29,947 nucleotides of DNA, taken from Bacillota bacterium. Lineage in GTDB: Bacteria; Bacillota; Negativicutes; Sporomusales; Sporomusaceae. Shown piece after piece: positions 8,742 to 16,465 of this stretch. Under the pieces are notes generated by a model that saw only the letters and a list, made by a program, of their open reading frames with translations, ran no database searches and was not told where the DNA came from. Made by a program: the position numbers and the translations under genes. Position 1 is the stretch's first letter. Each line of letters opens with the position of its first letter. The stretch is from assembly GCA_023388195.1 (NCBI GenBank), contig JAEWGR010000135.1:1-29947 (forward strand). Reading direction: 5' to 3'.

Positions 8742-9500
8742 TTAACGTTTACTCCTGTATAAACTATATGTCAGTGCCTCGGCATTTGCTACCATTCTGC
8801 CGGCAGTAACATCAGCAATAAATAAAGTATGACTGCCTATATCGACCGTTTTCTCCGGCATTACTTTCGCTTCCACATACGCCAGACAATCCGTAAGAAT
8901 CGGACAGCCGTTTTGGCCGGCAATATAATCCACACCGGCAAATTTGTCGGTATCACGGCCCGATTTATACCCAAAACGGTGAACCGCATCGGTTTGATCA
9001 CTGCCCAGCATGGAGACGGCAAATACTCCGCTTGCCATTACATACTCATGGGTAAGATTATTTTTATTCAGACAAATGGAGATCCGCAGCGGGTTGCTGG
9101 TCACCTGAAAGACCGTATTGCAGCATTGCCCGTTGATATTATTATCTTTTATTGAAGTAACGATATACAAACCATAGCTGATTTTATCAAGTGCCGAATA
9201 AGCGGTTTCCTGACCGGCGTCCGCCACTGCCGCTCTTGTTAACTGCCTGGTCTCGTCCAGCAGCAAGACAAATAGTTCAGCCCCCACACCACAGAGAGGA
9301 CATTTGTCTGGTGGGTGCTCACCCTCATGCACATAATCACATACTGTGCATTTCCAGCGTTTTCCCACTGCCGGTGGCTTCGCAGCCTGTCCCTGCTCCA
9401 TAACAAAATCCTCAGGCCCGACACCGCATATCGGGCATTCTGCCGGAGGCTGATCGCCCTCATGGATGTGACCACATACATTACAACGCCACTTCTTCAT
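8742..9500 (-). CDS. Double-rubredoxin/flavin reductase fusion protein
   Basis: A 252-residue electron-transfer protein. Two short rubredoxin-like iron sites come first: Cys 6, 9, 22, 25 (CNVCG ... CPICG) and Cys 51, 54, 67, 70 (CTVCD ... CPLCG), each with a compact rubrerythrin-type loop. From about residue 100 a flavin-reductase-like FMN-binding domain follows (SYGLYIVTS, CNTVFQVTSNP, SICLNKNN). This resembles high-molecular-weight rubredoxin (Hrb), which feeds electrons from NADH to flavodiiron proteins, but here the rubredoxin part is N-terminal and duplicated. The ATG at 9500 has AAAGGTGAG upstream. It is the first gene of an operon with the AhpF-like flavoprotein. A role in oxygen or peroxide reduction is inferred. 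Confidence 0.9.
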   Translation of the reverse strand: MKKWRCNVCGHIHEGDQPPAECPICGVGPEDFVMEQGQAAKPPAVGKRWKCTVCDYVHEGEHPPDKCPLCGVGAELFVLLLDETRQLTRAAVADAGQETAYSALDKISYGLYIVTSIKDNNINGQCCNTVFQVTSNPLRISICLNKNNLTHEYVMASGVFAVSMLGSDQTDAVHRFGYKSGRDTDKFAGVDYIAGQNGCPILTDCLAYVEAKVMPEKTVDIGSHTLFIADVTAGRMVANAEALTYSLYRSKR

Positions 9501-9544
9501 ATATTCTCACCTTTCTATCACAAAATAGTTTTCCTGTATTTGTT

Positions 9545-9573
9545 ATTTTCCGTCATGCTTGCACATTTGTCAA
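9545..9573 (-). promoter_or_regulatory. Sigma-A-type promoter for the rubredoxin-flavoprotein operon
   Basis: On the minus strand: a perfect TTGACA (9573-9568), a 17-base spacer, then GAAAAT (9550-9545). It lies 45 bases upstream of the ATG at 9500. The -35 is ideal and the -10 is weak, so an activator or regulated use is possible. Confidence 0.5.
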
Positions 9574-9632
9574 TAATTTGCTAGTATTTTTCTATACAGG
9601 CCTATATAATAAGAAAAAGTGAGGTGTTGCTG

Positions 9633-9842
9633 ATGATAACTGCTGCAGACATTGCCCGAATTAATGAATTAGCTAAAAAAAGTCGCGATTCCGGACTGAC
9701 TGACGGCGAACGCTCTGAACAGGCAGATCTTCGCCGCCGTTACATTGATCATATAAAAGTCCAGGTTAAAGCCCAGCTTGACTGTGTCAAAGTGGTTGAC
9801 CATGACGCTCATTGCCAGTGCGGCTGCCATGACAAGCACTAA
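9633..9842 (+). CDS. DUF896 (UPF0291) family small protein with Cys/His tail
   Basis: A 69-residue cytoplasmic protein of the DUF896/UPF0291 family (YnzC-like), recognised from ITAADIARINELAKKS, GLT.GE..EQADLRRRYID and KAQLD..KVVD. It forms a short helical hairpin in the family; the function is not established. ATG at 9633 is chosen because GAGGTG ends six bases before it; GTG at 9624 overlaps that site. The unusual part is the tail HDAHCQCGCHDKH, which adds three Cys and several His to the usual end and could bind a metal. It is divergent from the rubredoxin operon and is followed by copy 2 of the repeated element. Confidence 0.9.
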   Translation: MITAADIARINELAKKSRDSGLTDGERSEQADLRRRYIDHIKVQVKAQLDCVKVVDHDAHCQCGCHDKH

Positions 9843-9867
9843 TAGGCTATAGTATAAGAAAAAACTT

Positions 9868-9956
9868 GGCTTGTGCCCAGTCCTTCAGGACGCCAGCAGA
9901 AGCCGCCCCCGTACCTTTTGTCAGTTAAAACCGCATTTTAAATTCTGGCAGACAAA
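9868..9956 (+). repeat. Intergenic element, copy 2 of 3
   Basis: The head at 9868-9904 folds as GGCTT ... AAGCC around a hairpin GTCC-TTCA-GGAC. The tail AATTCTGGCAGAC ends beside the terminator hairpin that starts at 9957. It has the same orientation as copies 1 and 3 and lies between convergent genes. Confidence 0.7.
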
Positions 9957-9988
9957 AATAAGCCGCTAACAATGTTTAGCGGCTTATT
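9957..9988. terminator. Bidirectional terminator between DUF896 and DUF1540 genes
   Basis: A 13-bp stem AATAAGCCGCTAA / TTAGCGGCTTATT with a 6-base loop. T-runs follow on both strands (TTATTTTC on +, TTATTTTTG on -), fitting convergent transcription. Confidence 0.85.
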
Positions 9989-9999
9989 TTCAGCACTTG

Positions 10000-10386
10000 C
10001 TATTCTGCAGACTGAAATGTCTCACAGTCCGTATCGTCAGTTTTGGAAGCATTCAAACCAGCTACATGAATTTGTTCGGCCTTGCAATAGTTGCCGGTGT
10101 TCCAGAATTTACAGTTATTAACGAAACATTCTACGGCCGGAGTGATCTGAGTTCCTTCCAAAAATGGAGCAGACATAGAACCACCAATATTGGCATTGTG
10201 GAAAGCACCTATCATATCGCCCATTGTTTTACGGTGATGGAAGGCTTTACACAGGGTATCCCGCGACTTACTTGAAGTACCTTCCGCTTCATCGTTATAC
10301 ACGCTTATTTTTGCCGCCATACACTGATCACCAGGCATATAGTGGGTACATTGATCAACACTACACTTAACCACCGGATTGGACAT
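10000..10386 (-). CDS. Protein with two DUF1540 cysteine-rich repeats
   Basis: A 128-residue soluble protein with two DUF1540-type modules: VKCSVDQCTHY...QCMAAKISVY...TLCKAF near the N-terminus and VECFVNNCKFW...YCKAEQIHV...DCETF near the C-terminus. Each has four cysteines in the pattern C-x4-C-(9 or so)-C-...-C, suggesting metal binding. The function of DUF1540 is unknown; the domain is common in spore-forming Firmicutes. A linker of about 35 residues rich in Met, Gly and Ser separates the two. ATG at 10386 has AAGGAG upstream with an 11-base spacer; the in-frame GTG at 10398 touches the AAGGA and is less likely. The zinc-ribbon-like gene upstream may share the transcript. Confidence 0.88.
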   Translation of the reverse strand: MSNPVVKCSVDQCTHYMPGDQCMAAKISVYNDEAEGTSSKSRDTLCKAFHHRKTMGDMIGAFHNANIGGSMSAPFLEGTQITPAVECFVNNCKFWNTGNYCKAEQIHVAGLNASKTDDTDCETFQSAE

Positions 10387-10446
10387 AAAACAACTCACTC
10401 CTTTACTTTTTGATATTATCTGCTGATTAGCCGGCTTTTATCCCCT

Positions 10447-10680
10447 TTACATATTTACAAGGGCTAAGGTTACCCGGATATCATAATCACACACCGGACA
10501 ATACAAAAGATGGGTACAGTGCCCTGCGGACTGAAACGGCAGCGCCGCGATTTCCCCGTATGGGCTGTAGGGGCCAAGATAGTTATTCAATGAACCGCCG
10601 TCGACCAGAAGCTGATCACAAACAGGACATTTTTTTTCAACCGGCGCCAACGCATTGCATAGCGGGCAAACACTTTCCAT
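10447..10680 (-). CDS. Small zinc-ribbon-like protein, unknown function
   Basis: A 77-residue protein with three CxxC pairs: CPLC at residues 5-8, CPVC at 18-21 and CPVC near 61-64, plus an extra Cys and His in between (GHCTH). The first two pairs can form one zinc ribbon. There is no signal peptide or membrane helix. ATG at 10680 has GAGGTG upstream. It ends 60 bases before the DUF1540 gene on the same strand. I do not recognise a named family. Confidence 0.7.
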   Translation of the reverse strand: MESVCPLCNALAPVEKKCPVCDQLLVDGGSLNNYLGPYSPYGEIAALPFQSAGHCTHLLYCPVCDYDIRVTLALVNM

Positions 10681-10740
10681 GTTTTAAACACCTCGCCTAC
10701 CCTTCAGAACTAGTTTGTTCAGCCGGCCTGATAATTAGTC

Positions 10741-10778
10741 AAAAAAACAGGTGTGAAAGAAATATTCTCTCACACCTG
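10741..10778 (-). terminator. Rho-independent terminator of the APC permease gene
   Basis: A 9-bp stem CAGGTGTGA / TCACACCTG with an internal AGA/TCT extension, followed on the minus strand by TTTTTTT. It lies 27 bases after the permease stop. Confidence 0.85.
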
Positions 10779-10805
10779 CTTGTGTTAGCCGCTAAATAAA
10801 CCGGC

Positions 10806-12131
10806 CTAATTCTTGTCCCTGGCCTTATTCATTTTTGGCAGCAGCAGGTATACCGGAATACCGGTCAGCGTGATAGCCAGAGCCCAGACAGCATCGCCGG
10901 GACTATTTGTCAGCATACTGAAGGCAATGTATACTGAGCCGACTATGGCAATCACAGGTATGACCGGATATCCGGGAACACTATAAGGCCGTTTGGCAGC
11001 GGGATTGCGTTTCCGCAAAATAAACACAGCCGCAAAAGCCAAGATATAGAATATCCACACAATAAACATAGCCATATCTGTCAACCGGTCCGGATCACCC
11101 AGTGTCATCAGGGCCGTAGCCAGCAGGAAACCAAGCAGCAAAGCATTGGCCGGCGCCCCCGATTTTTTATGAGCCTGGCCCAGAAGTTTCGCTCCCGGCA
11201 GCAGGCCATCCTGAGCCATGGCATAAGGAACCCGTGCACCTGTTAAAATATAACCGTTAAGGGCACCAAAAATGGAAATCAGAATGCCGACACTGATAAG
11301 CCGGCCACCCATTTCACCAAATAATAACCCGGCTGCAGTACCGGCCGCCCGGTTTCCCAACAGGGCAATCTCCGCTGCCGGCAGCAAATGCAACAGTGCC
11401 GTATTGACAGCCAAATAAGCAATCATAACAATACCTAAGCCCAGAATAATGGAGCGCGGCAGCTCTCTCGCCGGATTTTTCATCTCACCGGCAACAAAAC
11501 TAACGTTAATCCAACCGTCGTAAGCCCACAAAGTCGCCAGAACGGCGGCCCCCATACCGGCAGCTTCTGCCGCCCCGCCAGGCATACTGAGAATCTGGCC
11601 ATTGCCTTTCCACAAACCAAACACAGCAATAAGCACAATCGGCACAAGCTTGGCCACAGTCGACACAGATTGAATAAAACCGCCGTACTTTGCCCCCAGG
11701 GCATTAACGCCGGCTAAAAAGCCAACCGCCATAATCGCCACAGGCAATTTCCAGGTAGACGGCAAACTAAAAAACGGCAGCAATAAGGAAGAAAAATAAA
11801 GACCGAGAGCGCCGGTTGTCGCCGGACCGTAAATCAAGGTCTGCACCCAGCCAAACAGGTAGCCCCATATCTTGCCATAAACTTCGTCCAGATAGGCATA
11901 TAGCCCGCCTGTCCGCGGAATTTGCGCCCCCAGTTCGGCAACAGTAAGACCGGCGGCAATCGTGATCATCCCGCCTATGCCCCAGGCCATAAGTGCCATT
12001 GTTGAATCGCCGGCTGCGGCAATTACTTTACCCGGTTTCATAAAGATACCCGAACCGATTACCATCCCTACAACCAATGCCATGCCGGCGAGCAAATTAA
12101 GATCCTTTTTTAATCCAGGTTTTTGACTCAT
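10806..12131 (-). CDS. APC-superfamily amino acid permease
   Basis: A 441-residue inner-membrane transporter of the amino acid-polyamine-organocation family, with about 12 hydrophobic segments. The N-terminal signature LLAGMALVVGMVIGSGIF is the unwound first helix that binds the substrate amine and carboxylate. AELGAQIPRTGGLYAYL is the conserved stretch after helix 2. The closest named group by feel is the LAT-like exchangers (SteT, serine/threonine), but no residue here fixes the substrate. ATG at 12131 has AGGAG six bases upstream. It is a single-gene unit with its own terminator, divergent from the hydrogenase-like gene. Confidence 0.92.
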   Translation of the reverse strand: MSQKPGLKKDLNLLAGMALVVGMVIGSGIFMKPGKVIAAAGDSTMALMAWGIGGMITIAAGLTVAELGAQIPRTGGLYAYLDEVYGKIWGYLFGWVQTLIYGPATTGALGLYFSSLLLPFFSLPSTWKLPVAIMAVGFLAGVNALGAKYGGFIQSVSTVAKLVPIVLIAVFGLWKGNGQILSMPGGAAEAAGMGAAVLATLWAYDGWINVSFVAGEMKNPARELPRSIILGLGIVMIAYLAVNTALLHLLPAAEIALLGNRAAGTAAGLLFGEMGGRLISVGILISIFGALNGYILTGARVPYAMAQDGLLPGAKLLGQAHKKSGAPANALLLGFLLATALMTLGDPDRLTDMAMFIVWIFYILAFAAVFILRKRNPAAKRPYSVPGYPVIPVIAIVGSVYIAFSMLTNSPGDAVWALAITLTGIPVYLLLPKMNKARDKN

Positions 12132-12263
12132 ATAAACTCCTAATCATTTTTTTGCACACAGTTACTACAATATCAAAAAATGACACAAACTACAATAGGA
12201 ATTTCTCCAAGATTAGTCATACCCCATAATCAGCTATAACAGCAAATTGGATAGGTGATAACT

Positions 12264-13646
12264 ATGGCAAAACTTACCCCTCCGGATCTTAATATTCGAC
12301 CACGCATCCTGTATCAGGTAGCAAAAGCCGCCTGGGAAGGCCATCTATTCGAACGTAAAGAGGAAATATGCCGTTTACTGCAGCATGAATTTGATGATAA
12401 GGCCACCCGCAGGCTTGTTGCCAATCAGATTCGTATTGCGATGGGGCTTGAGCCCAACAACTCCGAAGAGGTTATCAATGAGTATGATGAAGAAGCTTTA
12501 ATGGGAATGGGCAGTGAGCCTGTTGTGATTGCCAACCCGGACGCTTGCCTCGAGTGTAAGGGGGCAGAATGTGAGAAAGCCTGCCCCCTTAGTGCGATCA
12601 CCCGCGATGAGCTTGGCCGGCCTTCAATTGACAAAACCAAGTGCGCCCATGATGGTTATTGTATCAGCGCCTGTGAATTCGGCGCGCTGGCAGATAAATC
12701 CCAGTTTGTCCCGCTCATCAATCTCCTCCGCCAACACAGCCACAAAGTATATGCCTCCGTGGCACCGGCCTTTGCCGGTCAATTCGGTTCGGAGGTTACT
12801 GCCGGCAAGCTGCGCAGCGCCCTGCTTAAGCTGGGGTTTAGTGAAATGGTGGAAACCGCTTTATATGCCGATCTGATTACCATAAAAGAAGCCTTTGAAT
12901 ATGATGAGCATGTTAAGGATGCCCACGATTTTTTAATTACCAGCTGCTGCTGCCCGATTTGGATTAAACTGATTGAAAACAAATTTCCTGACCTGTTAGG
13001 TCATATTTCGCCCTCTGTATCACCGATGATTGCCTCCGGCCGGGTGATAAAAGAACTCGAGCCGGACGCCAAGGTTGTGTTTATCGGCCCTTGTGTTGCT
13101 AAAAAATCCGAAGCTCAGTTGCCTGAACTAAAAGGTGCTATTGATTTTGTCCTTACCTTTCAGGAGCTGCAGACGCTTTTTGACGCTGCCGAAATCAACC
13201 CGGCCACAGAGCCTGATGAGGAAAACCCGGTAGCCTCCTGGTGTGGCCGCCTTTATGCCCGAACCGGCGGGGTAAGTGAGGCCGTTGGCACTACACTGGA
13301 GAAATTGATTCCCCGGCGGGCTGAAAAATTTAAACCGGTTAAGGTTGACGGCATTCCTGACTGTACTAAACTGCTGGAAGAAATTAGAGCCGGCAGGCTG
13401 GAGGCGAATTTTATTGAAGGCATGGCCTGCAAAGGTGGATGTGTGGGGGGACCGGGCCGGATCATACCGGCAGAGCAGGGCACCGGTCATGTAAATGATT
13501 ACAGCAATGCCGCACCCGCCCATACACCGGTAGAAAATCCACAGGTGTATTCCATTTTGGCCAAACTAGGACATTATCGCGGCATGCCGTCTATGACGGG
13601 TTCCAGTAAAATGGCGGCGATCTTGGCCCGTAAGCTTTCCCCTTAA
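12264..13646 (+). CDS. [FeFe]-hydrogenase-like protein (group B type)
   Basis: A 460-residue iron-sulfur protein with the three H-cluster motifs: TSCCCPIW (226-233), GPCVAKKSE (275-283) and EGMACKGGCVGGPG (385-398). An N-terminal ferredoxin-like domain carries C95-x2-C98-x4-C103-x3-C107 and C127-x2-D130-x2-C133-x3-C137, so one expected Cys is Asp. Compared with prototypical enzymes, the Met before PC in motif 2 is Gly and motif 1 has three Cys in a row. Both features fit the little-studied group B/monomeric class. All H-cluster cysteines are present, so catalysis (H2 evolution/uptake) or H2 sensing is possible. ATG at 12264 has AGGTGA five bases upstream; the in-frame GTG at 12255 overlaps that site. 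No maturase genes are nearby. Confidence 0.9.
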   Translation: MAKLTPPDLNIRPRILYQVAKAAWEGHLFERKEEICRLLQHEFDDKATRRLVANQIRIAMGLEPNNSEEVINEYDEEALMGMGSEPVVIANPDACLECKGAECEKACPLSAITRDELGRPSIDKTKCAHDGYCISACEFGALADKSQFVPLINLLRQHSHKVYASVAPAFAGQFGSEVTAGKLRSALLKLGFSEMVETALYADLITIKEAFEYDEHVKDAHDFLITSCCCPIWIKLIENKFPDLLGHISPSVSPMIASGRVIKELEPDAKVVFIGPCVAKKSEAQLPELKGAIDFVLTFQELQTLFDAAEINPATEPDEENPVASWCGRLYARTGGVSEAVGTTLEKLIPRRAEKFKPVKVDGIPDCTKLLEEIRAGRLEANFIEGMACKGGCVGGPGRIIPAEQGTGHVNDYSNAAPAHTPVENPQVYSILAKLGHYRGMPSMTGSSKMAAILARKLSP

Positions 13647-13673
13647 TATACTTTCACTTTCTGATCATGTAAA

Positions 13674-13701
13674 ATACCCCGGCTGCCCAAAGCCGGGGTA
13701 T
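13674..13701. terminator. Bidirectional terminator
   Basis: An 11-bp GC-rich stem ATACCCCGGCT / AGCCGGGGTAT with a 6-base loop, followed by CTTTTATG on + and TTTTACATG on -. It serves the convergent hydrogenase-like and nucleoside kinase genes. Confidence 0.85.
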
Positions 13702-13715
13702 CTTTTATGCTATGT

Positions 13716-15380
13716 TCAATCCTTTTCGAAACAGGATTTGCCGATAAACTCGCGCAGAATTGAATTATTGGGAATTTCATCATCTTCTACAGGTCTGAAA
13801 TACTCCAGGAAATTAAGCAGTCTCCTGGCCTCCGAATATTCCGGGTTGGCCTGGGTGACCTTGCCCAATAACGGTTCAGCATATTTTTTTAACACGGCCA
13901 GCTCATAAATAAGCGCCGAATTAAACATTAAATCCGCTTCTTCCTGAAACGGGAAAATATTGCGCTCTTCACCCCGGCGTACAGACGGCCACATCTTCAG
14001 CGTCATAAGGGCATCATGAGACCGGAACTGACTGTCGCGGACAATCCGCCTGATCAGTCTGGCATCTGTTGTCGGAATCCGGTTATGATTATCAATTGAC
14101 AACTGGGTCAGGGCACTGACATAGATCTTGATCTTACAATGCCTGGGTACGGAGGAGGTTAAGCGCTCATTCAGTCCGTGGATGCCTTCGATAATCAGGG
14201 GTTGGCCTTTATCGACCTTAATCCGGTGACCACGATATTCCCGTTCACCTGTTTTAAAATTAAAGGTCGGCAGTTCCACTTCCTCGCCGGCTAAAATCCT
14301 GGCCAGGTGAGCATTAAACAAATCAAGATCAATTGCCTCAATTGCCTCAAAATCAAAATCACCATTTTCGTCAACCGGGGTGTGGCAGCGATCAACAAAA
14401 TAATCATCCAGGGAAACAGGCACAGGCCAGACCCCATTGACTCGCAGTTGAATATTAAGACGTTGGGCAAAGGTGGTTTTGCCTGACGATGACGGCCCGG
14501 CCACCAAAATCACCCTGACCTCATTGCGGTGAGAAGACACAAAGTCGGCAATCTGGGCCACTTTTTTCTCATGCAGGGCCTCTGCCACTCTGATGATATC
14601 TTTTATCGCGTTGGTTTTACTATACTCATTAAGATTGGGAACATAACCACATTTTAAAATATTCCCCCACTGGGCCCCCTCCTGAAATACCTTAAACAAC
14701 TTGGGATTCTCAATAAATTTAGGCAGCAGGTCCGGATTCTCTTTTTCCGGCAGCCGCAAAATGATTCCCGGTGGGTAATATTTGAGTTCAAACACCTTAA
14801 GGTAAGCGGTAGATGGCGTCATTGTGCCATAAAAATAGTCGTATAACTCGCCACAATAGTAGATACTGACTTTTTCCCGGTCAATCTGCTCAAGCAGACT
14901 GACTTTCTCCTTTTGGCCGGTCGCTTTAAATAACTCGATTGCTTCTTCCCGGGGCAAAGTCTTGCGAATAATCTGACGATCTTCAATAATAATCTGCCGC
15001 ATTTGCCGGTCAAGTCTGGCAATGTCCTCAGGCGTAACCTCCCGCCCGTGATGCAGTTCACAATAGAGGCCTTTACTTAAGGAATGTTCAACCGTTACTT
15101 CACAGCCCGGAAATAGTTCCTGTGCCGCTGCAATCATGACTAAGGTCAAACTCCTCTGGTAAACCTTCATGCCCTCATCGGTACGAAGATCAAGGAAGTC
15201 CACCACGCTATCCTGCTCAAGAACACTTTGTAAATCTCTTATTGCGTTATTCACTTTGGCTGCCACCACCGGTGTAGTATATCTGTGAGCGGTATCCCGG
15301 CTAACCACTACCAGACTTACTCCCTTGTCATACTCGGCAAAACGGCCATTAGAAAATGTTACATTAATTTTTTCTGACAC
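13716..15380 (-). CDS. Nucleoside kinase (TGS/SAD plus uridine-kinase fusion)
   Basis: A 554-residue cytoplasmic protein of a family common in Firmicutes. The N-terminal part (about 1-60) is TGS-like and is followed by a threonyl-tRNA-synthetase-like second additional domain (H-S-L-S-K-G-L-Y-C-E around 99-108). The C-terminal half is a P-loop uridine kinase/phosphoribulokinase domain with Walker A GPSSSGKT (295-302), SLDDYFVDR and IIEGIHGLN. There is no synthetase catalytic core, so it is not a tRNA ligase. Phosphorylation of a nucleoside is expected from the family; the exact substrate and the use of the tRNA-synthetase-like part are unknown. The start is GTG at 15380 with AAGGGGG eight bases upstream. 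Confidence 0.9.
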   Translation of the reverse strand: MSEKINVTFSNGRFAEYDKGVSLVVVSRDTAHRYTTPVVAAKVNNAIRDLQSVLEQDSVVDFLDLRTDEGMKVYQRSLTLVMIAAAQELFPGCEVTVEHSLSKGLYCELHHGREVTPEDIARLDRQMRQIIIEDRQIIRKTLPREEAIELFKATGQKEKVSLLEQIDREKVSIYYCGELYDYFYGTMTPSTAYLKVFELKYYPPGIILRLPEKENPDLLPKFIENPKLFKVFQEGAQWGNILKCGYVPNLNEYSKTNAIKDIIRVAEALHEKKVAQIADFVSSHRNEVRVILVAGPSSSGKTTFAQRLNIQLRVNGVWPVPVSLDDYFVDRCHTPVDENGDFDFEAIEAIDLDLFNAHLARILAGEEVELPTFNFKTGEREYRGHRIKVDKGQPLIIEGIHGLNERLTSSVPRHCKIKIYVSALTQLSIDNHNRIPTTDARLIRRIVRDSQFRSHDALMTLKMWPSVRRGEERNIFPFQEEADLMFNSALIYELAVLKKYAEPLLGKVTQANPEYSEARRLLNFLEYFRPVEDDEIPNNSILREFIGKSCFEKD

Positions 15381-15484
15381 CTGACGGCCCCCTTACTATC
15401 GCCAAAACTCTCTCTAATCTATATATAAATAAATTCAACTATATTCCCCTGATTTCCTGCCCCCATACGCAGCAGGCAATCAAC

Positions 15485-15524
15485 AAATAAAAAGCGGCAA
15501 CTGCTCCATTTCAGGCAGTTGCCG
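15485..15524 (-). terminator. Terminator of the small membrane protein gene
   Basis: A 10-bp stem CGGCAACTGC / GCAGTTGCCG with a 10-base loop, followed on the minus strand by CTTTTTATTTG. It lies 16 bases beyond the stop of the 58-residue ORF. Confidence 0.75.
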
Positions 15525-15539
15525 TTTATCCCCACAACC

Positions 15540-15716
15540 TTAGCGCAACAGCTTAAACAAACGGTAGGCAATGATTGGCAGCGGCGCTCTTCTTACAGCC
15601 ATCCTCATCCCCAGCAATAGAAGAAAGCAGGCACCAAAGATATGCACAAGCCAAAAACCGATACGAGGAAACTCAAATGTAGTGTCATCAAATATATTGT
15701 TGTGATGGCAGCTCAT
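15540..15716 (-). CDS. 58-residue single-pass membrane protein, unknown function
   Basis: A short ORF with good signals: ATG at 15716, GGAGG nine bases upstream, and a terminator after the stop. It begins MSCHHNNIFDDTTFEFPRIG, then a hydrophobic segment of about 19 residues (FWLVHIFGACFLLLLGMRM), and ends basic (AVRRAPLPIIAYRLFKLLR). The likely topology is the N-terminus outside and the basic end inside. The Cys-His-His at the N-terminus could bind a metal, but that is speculative. It lies 65 bases downstream of the Cu/Zn superoxide dismutase gene on the same strand, without a visible terminator in between, so the two may share a transcript. No family recognised. Confidence 0.7.
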   Translation of the reverse strand: MSCHHNNIFDDTTFEFPRIGFWLVHIFGACFLLLLGMRMAVRRAPLPIIAYRLFKLLR

Positions 15717-15781
15717 TATGATCGACCTCCTTTAGTAGATAGTATTTCCCGTACCGAATTATTCAAACAGTGGTTACCTTT

Positions 15782-16258
15782 TTAAATATCGCGTCCCCTT
15801 CTAATTACCCCACAGGCCAGACGCCGGCCGGAATTGCCTGCCGGCTGGGTGCGGAAATCATCGGGGTTTTCATGGATAATAACACTTTTGCCAATAATCT
15901 CCGGCACCGTAAATTTATCCGTAAAAAAACTCATATAGGCAAAACCCTTATGAGAAAAAAGCACAGGCAAATCACCGGCATGATTACCATGAGGCTGATT
16001 GCCAGGATTCCAATGGCCACCTGCTGCCATAAACGGATTGGACAAATCACCGACTTTGCAAGTACCAAACTCATGAATGTGAAAACCGTGGGGTCCCACT
16101 GGCTGCTGCCCGTCCGCTGCCGGCCGGTATACAGGCAGGCCCCACACCTCTACAGTTACTTTTGTACCGCCCTGCACACTCCGGAAACTAACAGACCCTT
16201 TAATATCCGGAGCAAGCGGACCACCCTGAATATTAGCAATCGCCAGATTATCAGCCAC
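15782..16258 (-). CDS. sodC: Cu/Zn superoxide dismutase family protein
   Basis: A 158-residue enzyme converting superoxide to peroxide and oxygen. All ligands of the family are visible: GFHIHEFG (two copper His), GGHWNP (bridging His), HGNHAGDLP (zinc His and Asp), VIIHENPDD (last copper His). The Cys pair for the structural disulfide (GTCKVG and RLACGVI) and the Arg of GNSGRRLACG are also present. There is no signal peptide or lipobox, so the protein seems cytoplasmic, whereas most bacterial SodC proteins are exported. The start is GTG at 16258, with GAGGTG five bases upstream; an overlapping ATG at 16260 is out of frame. It is probably followed on the transcript by the small membrane protein at 15540-15716. 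Confidence 0.93.
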   Translation of the reverse strand: MADNLAIANIQGGPLAPDIKGSVSFRSVQGGTKVTVEVWGLPVYRPAADGQQPVGPHGFHIHEFGTCKVGDLSNPFMAAGGHWNPGNQPHGNHAGDLPVLFSHKGFAYMSFFTDKFTVPEIIGKSVIIHENPDDFRTQPAGNSGRRLACGVIRRGRDI

Positions 16259-16465
16259 ATTCTCACCTCATTTATATGTCTTGATTGGCTCCTCATGGAT
16301 TTACATAGTAGAAATTCTTATTGTATATTATGTATCGCTTCATCAGGTGGTGATTAGCAAAACTTCGCTTGGGGCCAACTCCGATAGAACGCTGTCACAA
16401 GTCGTGGCCTGTAAGGTAAACATTTTTTACCCCTTAGAATAGGTTTAAATAAATTCATATAACAA
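16259..16465. other. Intergenic region upstream of sodC, mostly unexplained
   Basis: About 200 bases between the aminotransferase terminator and the sodC start. It contains a GGCCA ... TGGCC inverted pair (around 16374-16409) and a GGTAAA / TTTACC hairpin just after it. On the minus strand these would be in the sodC leader or promoter region. No clear promoter or known riboswitch was recognised. Confidence 0.3.
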
